NCBI GenBank assembly: GCA_003663415.1
Contig: QMZY01000051.1
Location: forward strand, 1-6,475
From: Candidatus Aenigmatarchaeota archaeon
Lineage (GTDB): Archaea; Aenigmatarchaeota; Aenigmatarchaeia; QMZP01
Length of the DNA: 6,475 nt
Direction of reading: 5' to 3'
Every line of letters begins with the position of its first letter. Within the stretch, counting starts at the first letter, position 1. This document shows positions 1 through 5,029 of this stretch, piece by piece. The position numbers were made by a program, and so were the translations under genes. The notes under the pieces were generated by a model that searched no databases, was not told the DNA's origin, and saw nothing but the letters and a program-made list of their open reading frames with translations.

Positions 1-500
1 GAATGAAGAACCCAAAGTTTTCTGTTCTGGACAGCATGAACTATTGGATAGAAAAGAAGAGGAGCAAAGTTTTAAAAGCAATTGGAATGGTTGATATGCT
101 TCTTCTGAACGAAGCAGAGATTAGAGAACTATTTAAAACACCAAACTTTGTTAGTGCTGCGAAAAAGGCCCTGAGCAAGGGACCCAAGTTTGTGCTGGTT
201 AAAAAGGGCGAGCATGGAGCAGTGCTTTTTAGCGATGGTGTATATTTTTTCACTCCCGGCTATCCTTTGGAAACCGTTAAGGACCCGACCGGGGCAGGCG
301 ATTCGTTTGCGGGTGGTTTTCTTGGTTGGGTTGCAAAAACAGACAATATATCAGAGGTGAACCTTAGAAAAGCTGTTGTATATGGTTCAGTTATAGCATC
401 TTACAATGCTGAAGATTTTTCTATAAACAAACTGAAAAAACTTAATGAAACTGATATAAAAAGAAGGTATCAGGAATTTAAAAAACTTGTATATTTCTAA
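1..500 (+). CDS. PfkB-family sugar/nucleoside kinase, C-terminal part (5' end outside window)
   Basis: This is the C-terminal half (165 visible residues) of a ribokinase/PfkB-fold kinase, which transfers ATP phosphate to a sugar or nucleoside hydroxyl. Counting from the ATG at base 3, the NxxE motif that helps place Mg/phosphate is N36-E39 in LLLNEAEIREL. The anion-hole and catalytic-base signature DPTGAGDS is at D94-S101, with D100 the likely base. Family members are usually about 300 residues, and the visible ATG lies mid-domain (KNPKFSVLDSMNYW resembles the interior of PfkB proteins), so I read the gene as continuing upstream and not starting here. It ends 42 nt before the SAH hydrolase gene, which has its own TATA-like box. 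SAH hydrolase makes adenosine, so an adenosine or nucleoside substrate would fit the context, but this is inference: the substrate-binding N-terminal half is not visible. Family assignment is firm; substrate is unknown. Confidence 0.9.
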   Translation, partial: MKNPKFSVLDSMNYWIEKKRSKVLKAIGMVDMLLLNEAEIRELFKTPNFVSAAKKALSKGPKFVLVKKGEHGAVLFSDGVYFFTPGYPLETVKDPTGAGDSFAGGFLGWVAKTDNISEVNLRKAVVYGSVIASYNAEDFSINKLKKLNETDIKRRYQEFKKLVYF

Positions 501-505
501 AAGAA

Positions 506-513
506 TTTAAATA
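506..513 (+). promoter_or_regulatory. Archaeal TATA-like box for ahcY
   Basis: The sequence TTTAAATA is centred about 33 nt before the ATG at 543, in the 42-nt gap after the kinase gene. With the usual archaeal TATA-to-start spacing of about 25 nt, transcription would begin near 535 and leave a leader of roughly 8 nt. No strong Shine-Dalgarno sequence is visible. This suggests that the hydrolase is transcribed independently of the kinase, or in addition to read-through. Confidence 0.5.
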
Positions 514-542
514 ACAAATCAATTCTTTTAATCAGTGAAAAT

Positions 543-1814
543 ATGGACAAAGGGAAAAACTATGAGGTAAAGAATATAAAATTGGCTGGGGAAGGTAAGA
601 AAAGAACAGAGTGGGCTGAATCCCAAATGCCTATACTTCTTAAAATAAGAGAGAGGTTTAGGAAAGAAAAACCGTTAAAGGGTTACACGGTGGGTATGGC
701 TTTGCATGTAACAAAAGAAACAGCTGTTTTGGTTAGAACATTGCTTGCTGGCGGAGCCAATGTTGCGATAACAGGATGCAATCCTTTGAGCACGCAAGAT
801 GATATTGCTGCTGCCTTGGCAAAAGAAGGAGCATATGTTTATGCATGGAGGGGGGAAAGTAAAAAGGAGTATTACGAGAATCTGAATAAAGTTCTTGACC
901 ACAAACCTGATGTGACCATAGATGATGGTTGCGATCTGGTAACAATGATTCATACCAAAAGAAAAGAGCTTCTGGAAAACCTTTTAGGGGCAGCGGAAGA
1001 AACCACAACCGGTGTGATACGGTTAAAAGCCATGGAAAAGGACGGGGCTCTAAAATGTCCTGCAATGAATGTTAATGATGCAAAGACAAAACATATGTTT
1101 GATAATTATCTTGGAACGAGCCAATCAAGTTTAGACGCGATTATGAGAACAACAAATATTCTTTTGGCAGGAAAAACTATTGTGGTTTCTGGTTATGGTT
1201 TCTGCGGAAGCGGACTTGCACAGCGTGCAAGGGGCATGGGAATGATTCCTATTGTAACAGAAGTGGACCCTGTAAAAGCATTGAAAGCTGTGACAGACGG
1301 GTTTTTGGTTATGCCTATGCGCAAGGCTGCCAGATACGGGGATATATTTGTAACAGTAACAGGAAACAAATCTGTTATAGACAAGCAGCATTTTTTGTTA
1401 ATGAAAGACGGGGCTATACTTGCGAATGCCGGCCATTTCAATGTTGAGATAAATTTAAAAGAACTGGAAAAACTTTCAGTGAGAAAAAGGAAAATAAATG
1501 AAGATATAATGGAATACACATTGCCGAACAGGAAAAGAATTTTTGTTCTGGCAGAAGGCAGGCTTGTGAATCTTGCCACGTCAAAAGGGGAAGGCCATCC
1601 TTCAGAAGTAATGAGTATGAGTTTCTCTAACCAGGCTTTGGTTGTTGAGTATTTCATTCGCAATCAAGGCCAGCTTGAAAACAAAGTTTATAATGTGCCC
1701 GAAGAAATAGATAATGAGGTTGCAAGGCTTATGCTTGAATGTAAAGGAATCGAAACAGATAAGCTAACCAAAGAACAGGAAAAATATATTTCTTCTTGGA
1801 AAGAGGGAACATGA
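543..1814 (+). CDS. ahcY: S-adenosylhomocysteinase (SAH hydrolase), archaeal type
   Basis: This cytosolic NAD-dependent enzyme reversibly splits S-adenosylhomocysteine into adenosine and homocysteine, relieving product inhibition of methyltransferases. The 423 residues fit the shorter archaeal/thermophile form. Visible family landmarks are ALHVTKETAVL with H55, IDDGCDL with D131, EETTTGV at 152-158, and K183 and D187 in TKHMFDN (the active-site Lys/Asp pair by alignment to the mammalian enzyme). The Rossmann NAD motif GYGFCG is at 217-222, followed by NAGHFNVEI with H298 and GHPSEVM with H352. The Lys-Tyr-rich C-terminal tail of eukaryotic enzymes is absent. In some archaea the homologue prefers S-inosylhomocysteine (reported for Methanocaldococcus), which cannot be decided from this sequence. 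The ATG at 543 is supported by the TATA-like box at 506-513. The stop overlaps the PDCD5 start by 4 nt. All key residues appear intact. Confidence 0.97.
   Translation: MDKGKNYEVKNIKLAGEGKKRTEWAESQMPILLKIRERFRKEKPLKGYTVGMALHVTKETAVLVRTLLAGGANVAITGCNPLSTQDDIAAALAKEGAYVYAWRGESKKEYYENLNKVLDHKPDVTIDDGCDLVTMIHTKRKELLENLLGAAEETTTGVIRLKAMEKDGALKCPAMNVNDAKTKHMFDNYLGTSQSSLDAIMRTTNILLAGKTIVVSGYGFCGSGLAQRARGMGMIPIVTEVDPVKALKAVTDGFLVMPMRKAARYGDIFVTVTGNKSVIDKQHFLLMKDGAILANAGHFNVEINLKELEKLSVRKRKINEDIMEYTLPNRKRIFVLAEGRLVNLATSKGEGHPSEVMSMSFSNQALVVEYFIRNQGQLENKVYNVPEEIDNEVARLMLECKGIETDKLTKEQEKYISSWKEGT
1803..1808 (+). promoter_or_regulatory. Shine-Dalgarno-like site of the PDCD5 gene
   Basis: GAGGGA lies just before the ATG at 1811, inside the 3' end of ahcY; GAGG sits 4 nt from the start. 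With the ATGA stop/start overlap it favours the ATG at 1811 over the in-frame TTG at 1796 and points to coupled translation. Confidence 0.5.
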
Positions 1815-2095
1815 ACGGGTTTGATATTAACAATGAGCAAATAAGACAGGAACAGCTCAAGCAGATGGAAGAAGCAAAAAAGAAAATGCTTTTGCAGATT
1901 CTTAGCAAAGAAGCGTATGAAAGGCTGGGAAGAGCAAGGCTTGCAAATCCGGAAATAGTTTCTCAGGCAGAGGTTTATCTTCTGCAACTCTTTCAAGCAG
2001 GGAAACTAAAAGAAAAAGTAACAGATGCCCAGTTAAAAGAAATCCTGAGGGTTCTTTCTTCAGGTGCAAAGGAAATAAACATAAAGTGGAAATAA
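1811..2095 (+). CDS. PDCD5-family DNA/nucleic-acid-binding protein
   Basis: This 94-residue archaeal relative of eukaryotic PDCD5 (TFAR19) is a small helical protein usually annotated as DNA-binding; its precise cellular role is not established. The N-terminus (about 8-28) is a charged, probably long helix rich in Gln, Glu and Lys. It is followed by the conserved core LSKEAYERLGRARLANPE at about 31-48 and a C-terminal helix set (VTDAQLKEILRVL) ending in the Lys-rich INIKWK. The length is slightly below the typical 100-125 residues because the N-terminus is short. I chose the ATG at 1811, not an in-frame TTG at 1796, because it forms an ATGA overlap with the ahcY stop and has a GAGG site upstream. 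The stop abuts, with no spacer, the stop of the convergent small membrane-protein gene. In several archaea this gene lies in a cluster with ribosomal protein S19e; here no ribosomal gene is seen. Confidence 0.9.
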   Translation: MNGFDINNEQIRQEQLKQMEEAKKKMLLQILSKEAYERLGRARLANPEIVSQAEVYLLQLFQAGKLKEKVTDAQLKEILRVLSSGAKEINIKWK

Positions 2096-2344
2096 CTACA
2101 CATATCCTGTGCTGACCGTAAGGTTTTTGATAACAAGATAAATCACTACCACATCTATAATTATAAACATCACAATGAAGCTTAAACCGATTAAAATAAG
2201 CTTTCCTGCTTCCTGTGTGTTACAATTGTTTTCGCTATAAGAGAAGCAGGATATTTGGTTTTTTATGGTTGTATCAAAAATAAAAAATATAAAGAAGGCT
2301 GAGATAAATATTATTACCATTGCAATGAAAATTAAAACCCTCAT
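2096..2344 (-). CDS. Small two-TM membrane protein of unknown function
   Basis: I do not recognise this 82-residue protein. It has two strongly hydrophobic stretches, about residues 4-23 and 48-72, that read as transmembrane helices. They are joined by a polar loop (about 24-47) containing two cysteines, C33 and C41, that could form a disulfide if the loop faces outward. The start ATG (2342-2344) overlaps the stop of rnp4 in the ATGA pattern, and a GGAG site lies 8 nt before it, so it is probably translated together with rnp4 from the leftward transcript. Its TAG stop directly abuts the stop of the convergent PDCD5 gene. The overlap and good ribosome site are the main reasons to accept this short reading frame as real. 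Whether it has any functional link to RNase P is unknown. Confidence 0.65.
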   Translation of the reverse strand: MRVLIFIAMVIIFISAFFIFFIFDTTIKNQISCFSYSENNCNTQEAGKLILIGLSFIVMFIIIDVVVIYLVIKNLTVSTGYV

Positions 2345-2658
2345 TTCCCTTTCTCCTTTTTATAAGGATATCTCATTATATGCCCGCATTCAAGGCACGT
2401 GATTATAACAGCTTGTTGCGATTTCCTTGTTCTGACTCTGCAATTAATACTTGGTTTCAGATATTTATAACATTTTTTGCAGAACTTTCTTCTGAGTTCC
2501 TTTGGTATGGATATGTTATATCTTGTTGCAATTTTTTTTGCAAGTTTAACATATCTGTGTGACCTTTCCGGGTGGGTATCAAACTCTTTATCAGCTTGCT
2601 CAAAAAGCTTTATAATCCTTTCTTTTGCTATTTTTAACTGCTGGGTTGGTCTTCTCAT
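2341..2658 (-). CDS. rnp4: RNase P protein component 4 (Rpp21/Rpr2 family)
   Basis: This is a protein subunit of archaeal RNase P, the ribonucleoprotein that removes 5' leaders from pre-tRNAs. In archaea this subunit pairs with Rpp29 to support substrate recognition. The protein has 105 residues, typical of the family. A basic N-terminal helical half (QLKIAKERIIKLFEQADK, then RSHRYVKLAKKIATRYNI) is followed by IPKELRRKFCKKC and a zinc ribbon with C60-x2-C63 and C88-x2-C91 as likely ligands. An additional C73 lies between the knuckles. The tail is very Lys-rich. The start ATG is 4 nt after the stop of the upstream membrane wHTH gene, and the stop overlaps the next start, so this is the middle of a leftward three-gene unit. 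No clear Shine-Dalgarno site is visible before its start. Confidence 0.93.
   Translation of the reverse strand: MRRPTQQLKIAKERIIKLFEQADKEFDTHPERSHRYVKLAKKIATRYNISIPKELRRKFCKKCYKYLKPSINCRVRTRKSQQAVIITCLECGHIMRYPYKKEKGK
2353..2359 (-). promoter_or_regulatory. Shine-Dalgarno site of the small membrane protein
   Basis: On the minus strand the sequence reads AAAGGAG, ending 8 nt before the ATG at 2344 and lying within the 3' end of rnp4. It supports genuine translation of the 82-residue reading frame. Confidence 0.55.
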
Positions 2659-2662
2659 GTTT

Positions 2663-3565
2663 TTACTTTTTTATTTTAAGGGATATTTTGTTTTCCCTTC
2701 CAGAAATAGGCTCTATTTCAACAATGTTTCTTTCAGCAAGAGCCTTTACAAGCCTTGATACCTTGGCTTTTGAAAAATCAGTTTCCCTTACCAAAACCTT
2801 CTGACCGGCATGACCGCCGTAAGAGTTGAGAATGTCCACTATTTTCTTTTCATCTTTATTCAAAACAGACTTTACAACTTCTTCTGCTGCTTTTCCTTTC
2901 CTGAAATATATAAACACCACAACAGCAACAATAACTATACCAGCGAGCAAAAACACATTGTTTATGTAGTACATAAAATTTCCAAAAACAGGAAGGTCAT
3001 AAAACACTGAAAATCTTAGATTTTCTCCTGACTCCAGATTTTCTCTGTCCCAATAAACCATTATATGTTTTCCGTCTGTGAGGAATTTTCCGTCGCTTGG
3101 GAAATAAGATTTGTTTGCCATATTTTCAGCAAGCACGCCGTTTCTTGGGAGTCTTACGAGAATAAACGCTTCTTTTATGGGAAAATCAATACCATAGTTT
3201 GCAACAAACTGGTATTTATCATCAATTTCCTTTATGTTATCTAAAGTGTAAAAGATCAGTTTGAGCGTGTTTTTTTCCTTTGTTACGCCTTTGAGGTCGC
3301 AAGAAATTCCAGCAGCATCTTTCAGATCTATTATCCTACAGTTTGCAGAATCAAAGGCCTGTGAAACCGAGAAATTGTAAATTTTTCCGTTAACCTGATA
3401 GTCAAAATGGTTAATCGGTTCATCAAACTTTAGAACTATTGTGTTTTTTACAGACAGGTCCTCGTTTATTGTGGCTTCTGCTCCATAATACTCAAGCCCA
3501 ACAGCCAACGCGCTGTGGGTAAACAAAAAAAATAGCAAAACACTTACTACAATTAATTGTTTCAT
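2663..3565 (-). CDS. Membrane-anchored protein with extracytoplasmic domain and cytoplasmic winged-helix tail
   Basis: This 300-residue protein has a signal peptide (about 1-21, ending HSALA). A beta-rich extracytoplasmic domain follows (about 22-198) with two cysteines, C76 and C89. One transmembrane helix spans about 203-221 and is followed by a positive FRKGK stop-transfer. The cytoplasmic winged-helix domain (about 235-300) contains KKIVDILNSYGG, ETDFSKAKVSRLVKALAERN and the wing IVEIEPISGRENKISL. The layout resembles archaeal membrane-bound one-component regulators in which the outer domain senses and the helix-turn-helix binds DNA; that role is inferred. I start at the ATG at 3563-3565. 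An in-frame TTG at 3583 would add MKQLIN, a copy of the following residues created by an 18-bp tandem duplication. A TATA-like box about 30 nt upstream of 3565 fits a nearly leaderless start there. It heads the leftward unit with rnp4 and the small membrane gene. Ligand and target genes are unknown. Confidence 0.8.
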   Translation of the reverse strand: MKQLIVVSVLLFFLFTHSALAVGLEYYGAEATINEDLSVKNTIVLKFDEPINHFDYQVNGKIYNFSVSQAFDSANCRIIDLKDAAGISCDLKGVTKEKNTLKLIFYTLDNIKEIDDKYQFVANYGIDFPIKEAFILVRLPRNGVLAENMANKSYFPSDGKFLTDGKHIMVYWDRENLESGENLRFSVFYDLPVFGNFMYYINNVFLLAGIVIVAVVVFIYFRKGKAAEEVVKSVLNKDEKKIVDILNSYGGHAGQKVLVRETDFSKAKVSRLVKALAERNIVEIEPISGRENKISLKIKK

Positions 3566-3582
3566 ATTGATTAATTGTTTCA
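3552..3582. repeat. 18-bp-period tandem duplication over the start of the membrane wHTH gene
   Basis: ATTAATTGTTTCA occurs at 3552-3564 and again at 3570-3582, with a period of 18 bp. It duplicates the codons for MKQLI in frame and leaves one ATG and one TTG as possible starts. Both copies carry GTTTCA, which also appears in the palindrome at 3612-3624. Confidence 0.8.
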
Positions 3583-3591
3583 ATAATAAAC

Positions 3592-3599
3592 TTTTAAAT
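3592..3599 (-). promoter_or_regulatory. Archaeal TATA-like box for the leftward operon
   Basis: The minus strand reads ATTTAAAA, centred about 30 nt before the ATG at 3565. This predicts transcription starting within a few bases of that ATG, consistent with a leaderless or near-leaderless mRNA for the three-gene unit. The TTTAAA core is self-complementary, so it could in principle also serve the plus strand. Confidence 0.5.
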
Positions 3600-3611
3600 C
3601 TTTTTGTTATG

Positions 3612-3624
3612 TGAAACTGTTTCA
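3612..3624. repeat. GTTTCA palindrome upstream of the leftward operon
   Basis: TGAAAC-T-GTTTCA is a perfect 6+6 inverted repeat around one central base. It lies about 13 bp upstream of the TATA-like box of the membrane wHTH gene. Further GTTTCA copies occur at 3559-3564 and 3577-3582. It could be an operator for a dimeric winged-helix protein; no direct evidence of binding exists. Confidence 0.35.
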
Positions 3625-3636
3625 GTATAAAACAAC

Positions 3637-3875
3637 TTCTTAAGCAGATGCTTTTTCGGTCAGTCCGGCAGTCTCGACAACTTCTTATTTGGTTGTAAAA
3701 GGCTGTTGAATCACCTTTTGGAAAACCTTGGAAGCGACAAGAAACTATGAACCGGCGGCTGGATTTTAGGTGAGGTTTGTGTGCGCATTACATTTATTGA
3801 TCCATCAATTCACTCTTTTACAACCCGTTCCTGTTTTAGCTATAGTTATTATTGGTGGTTTGGTTTATTGAAAAG
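3637..3875 (+). pseudogene. Degraded, 5'-truncated copy of livM
   Basis: Three blocks match the intact livM downstream in the same order. Bases 3780-3875 match 4691-4793 with long identical runs; 3708-3770 match 4553-4617 at roughly 80 percent by eye. Bases 3637-3693 match 4412-4468 more weakly but without gaps over 19 codons (FLSR, LFG preserved). The lesions read directly: a 1-base loss after 3725, an internal deletion of about 64 bases net at 3771-3779, loss of one ACATT unit of a tandem pair at 3790, a 2-base loss near 3809, and a 1-base loss near 3864. No reading frame survives. The part encoding the first 116 residues of LivM is missing; its expected position is occupied by the membrane wHTH gene. 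The relic lies on the same strand as livM, so a past tandem duplication followed by decay is the simplest account. Confidence 0.85.
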
Positions 3876-3899
3876 AAGAACAAAATCGTTTGTAGCAAT

Positions 3900-3920
3900 A
3901 TCAATGCAAAAAGCATTGAT
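3900..3920. repeat. Short perfect hairpin
   Basis: ATCAATGC and GCATTGAT form an 8-bp perfect inverted repeat around an AAAAA loop. On the minus strand the loop would be TTTTT. There is no U-tract directly after the stem on either strand, so it is not a standard intrinsic terminator. It lies just after the clear end of the livM relic. Confidence 0.5.
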
Positions 3921-4018
3921 TCAGGGATAAAAAATTGGAAGAGTGGATTAAAAGTTTTGCAACACTGTATAACTATTTCACTGTCTTAACTTAACATTCT
4001 CTCTAGAACAAACCGAAA

Positions 4019-4028
4019 TATATAAATA
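4019..4028 (+). promoter_or_regulatory. Archaeal TATA box for livM
   Basis: TATATAAATA preceded by the purine-rich ACCGAAA (4012-4018, BRE-like) is the best promoter match in the window. Transcription would begin near 4050, giving a short leader of about 14-20 nt to the GTG at 4064 or the ATG at 4070. Confidence 0.6.
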
Positions 4029-4063
4029 TAGATACTAACAAAAAAAATAAAGTTTATTCCCTT

Positions 4064-4963
4064 GTGGAAATGGCTGTTAAATGTGAAAAAATGATAGAAG
4101 CGTACTTAATTCATTTGTTGATTTTGATCGGAATTTACTCAATCCTTGCTATTTCATTGCAGTTAGCAGTAGGATTTACTGGCCTGCTTAATCTTGGTCA
4201 CATCGCCTTTTATTGCATAGGTGCCTATACTTCTGCTTTGCTTGCTCTGCATAACTTTCCTTTCTGGTTTTGCTTTTTATCAGCAGGGATTATGGCAACA
4301 CTTTTTGGCTTTTTACTTTCCGTTCCAATTAATAAACTTAAGGGAGATTATCTTGCTTTGGCAACAATGAGTTTTTCTTTTGTCATTTATGCGATAGTTT
4401 TAAACTGGAGATTTTTAACAAGAGGTCCTTTGGGTCTGCCGGGCATACCAAGGCCAACTTTGTTTGGTATAAGTTTTTCAAATAATTTTAGCTTTCTAAT
4501 TTTAACAGCAATTATAGCTTTAATCTCTTACTTAATCATTAAAAAAATAACAGAATCACCTTTTGGAAAAGCCTTGGAGGCAACAAGAGATGATGAACTA
4601 GCTGCAAAAGTTTTAGGCAAGAATACTTTTAAGATGAAAACCTGTGCTTTGGGAATTTCTGCATTTTTTGCTGGAATTGCTGGTTCGTTGTATGCGCATT
4701 ACATTACATTTATTGATCCATCAAGTTTCACCCTTTTACAACTCATTCCTGTTTTAGCTATAGTTATTATTGGTGGTTTGGCTTCATTGAAAGGAACTGT
4801 TCTGGCAACAATTATTTTGGTTTTGTTGCCGGAACCTTTAAGGTTTATCGGTTTCCCCTCTTCGGTTGTTGGGCCTGCAAGGCAAATGATATATGCATTA
4901 ATCTTGCTTTTGATTTTAATTTACAAACCAAAAGGGTTTTATGGCAAGGTTGAGTTGGGATAA
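4064..4963 (+). CDS. livM: Branched-chain amino acid ABC transporter permease, LivM family
   Basis: This is a membrane permease of the BPD_transp_2 (LivH/LivM) family, which forms the channel of high-affinity ABC importers for Leu/Ile/Val or other small solutes such as urea. In the 299 residues read from GTG, family landmarks are VGFTGLLNLGHIAFYCIGAYT (36-56), KGDYLALATMSFSF (93-106), and the cytoplasmic coupling loop ESPFGKALEATRDDELAAKVLG (164-185), which contacts the ATPase. They continue with AFFAGIAGSLYA (200-211), GGLASLKG (237-244), and LPEPLRF with IYKPKGFYGK at the end. About eight hydrophobic segments are visible. The ATG codons at 4070 and 4091 are alternative starts; 4070 is plausible given the promoter spacing. 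The usual partners LivH, LivG, LivF and the binding protein are not in this window, so it must work with subunits encoded elsewhere or be an orphan. The exact substrate is not determinable. A decayed copy lies just upstream. Confidence 0.93.
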   Translation: MEMAVKCEKMIEAYLIHLLILIGIYSILAISLQLAVGFTGLLNLGHIAFYCIGAYTSALLALHNFPFWFCFLSAGIMATLFGFLLSVPINKLKGDYLALATMSFSFVIYAIVLNWRFLTRGPLGLPGIPRPTLFGISFSNNFSFLILTAIIALISYLIIKKITESPFGKALEATRDDELAAKVLGKNTFKMKTCALGISAFFAGIAGSLYAHYITFIDPSSFTLLQLIPVLAIVIIGGLASLKGTVLATIILVLLPEPLRFIGFPSSVVGPARQMIYALILLLILIYKPKGFYGKVELG

Positions 4964-4997
4964 CCTAAGAGATTTGGAAAAAGCGATAAAACGAAAG

Positions 4998-5006
4998 ATT
5001 TAAATA
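4998..5006 (+). promoter_or_regulatory. Archaeal TATA-like box for the ATPase gene
   Basis: ATTTAAATA is centred 28 nt before the ATG at 5030, in the 66-nt gap after livM. The spacing predicts a transcript beginning at or within a few bases of the start codon, so the mRNA is probably leaderless. No Shine-Dalgarno sequence is present. The gene is therefore likely expressed separately from livM. Confidence 0.55.
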
Positions 5007-5029
5007 GTAGTAAGCAAAGTATAATAATT

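Larger units (their letters stand above)
3584..4063. other. 480-bp intergenic region without an intact gene
   Basis: From left to right it holds the TATA-like box of the leftward operon, a GTTTCA palindrome, the livM relic (3637-3875), an 8-bp perfect hairpin (3900-3920), possible extra livM-flank remnants (about 3917-3975), and the livM promoter (4019-4028). I find no tRNA-like fold and no supported open reading frame here. Confidence 0.75.

Noticed and set aside
1193..1663. 156-codon open reading frame on the minus strand inside ahcY
   Set aside because: It lies wholly opposite the well-supported SAH hydrolase, has no recognisable domain, and is explained by the codon structure of the sense gene. 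The same applies to the other antisense frames at 675-1391.
1796..1810. TTG at 1796 as start of the PDCD5 protein
   Set aside because: The ATG at 1811 has an ATGA overlap with the ahcY stop and a GAGG site; the extra five residues MERGN look like read-through of the ahcY tail in another frame.
2810..3010. 66-codon plus-strand frame opposite the membrane wHTH gene
   Set aside because: It is a shadow within a gene whose signal peptide, TM helix and winged helix are all coherent.
3566..3583. TTG at 3583 as start of the membrane wHTH protein
   Set aside because: The additional MKQLIN is a tandem copy of the next residues, and the TATA-like box spacing fits the ATG at 3565 better.
3637..3780. 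Possible structured RNA gene, suggested by the GC-richer stretch with TCCGGCAG and CCGGCGGC
   Set aside because: Most of it aligns in order with livM codons, so a protein-gene relic explains it; no tRNA arms or box C/D motifs were seen.
3781..3875. Insertion-sequence remnant as explanation for the intergenic fragment
   Set aside because: The fragment matches livM, not a transposase, and no terminal inverted repeats or target duplications bracket it.
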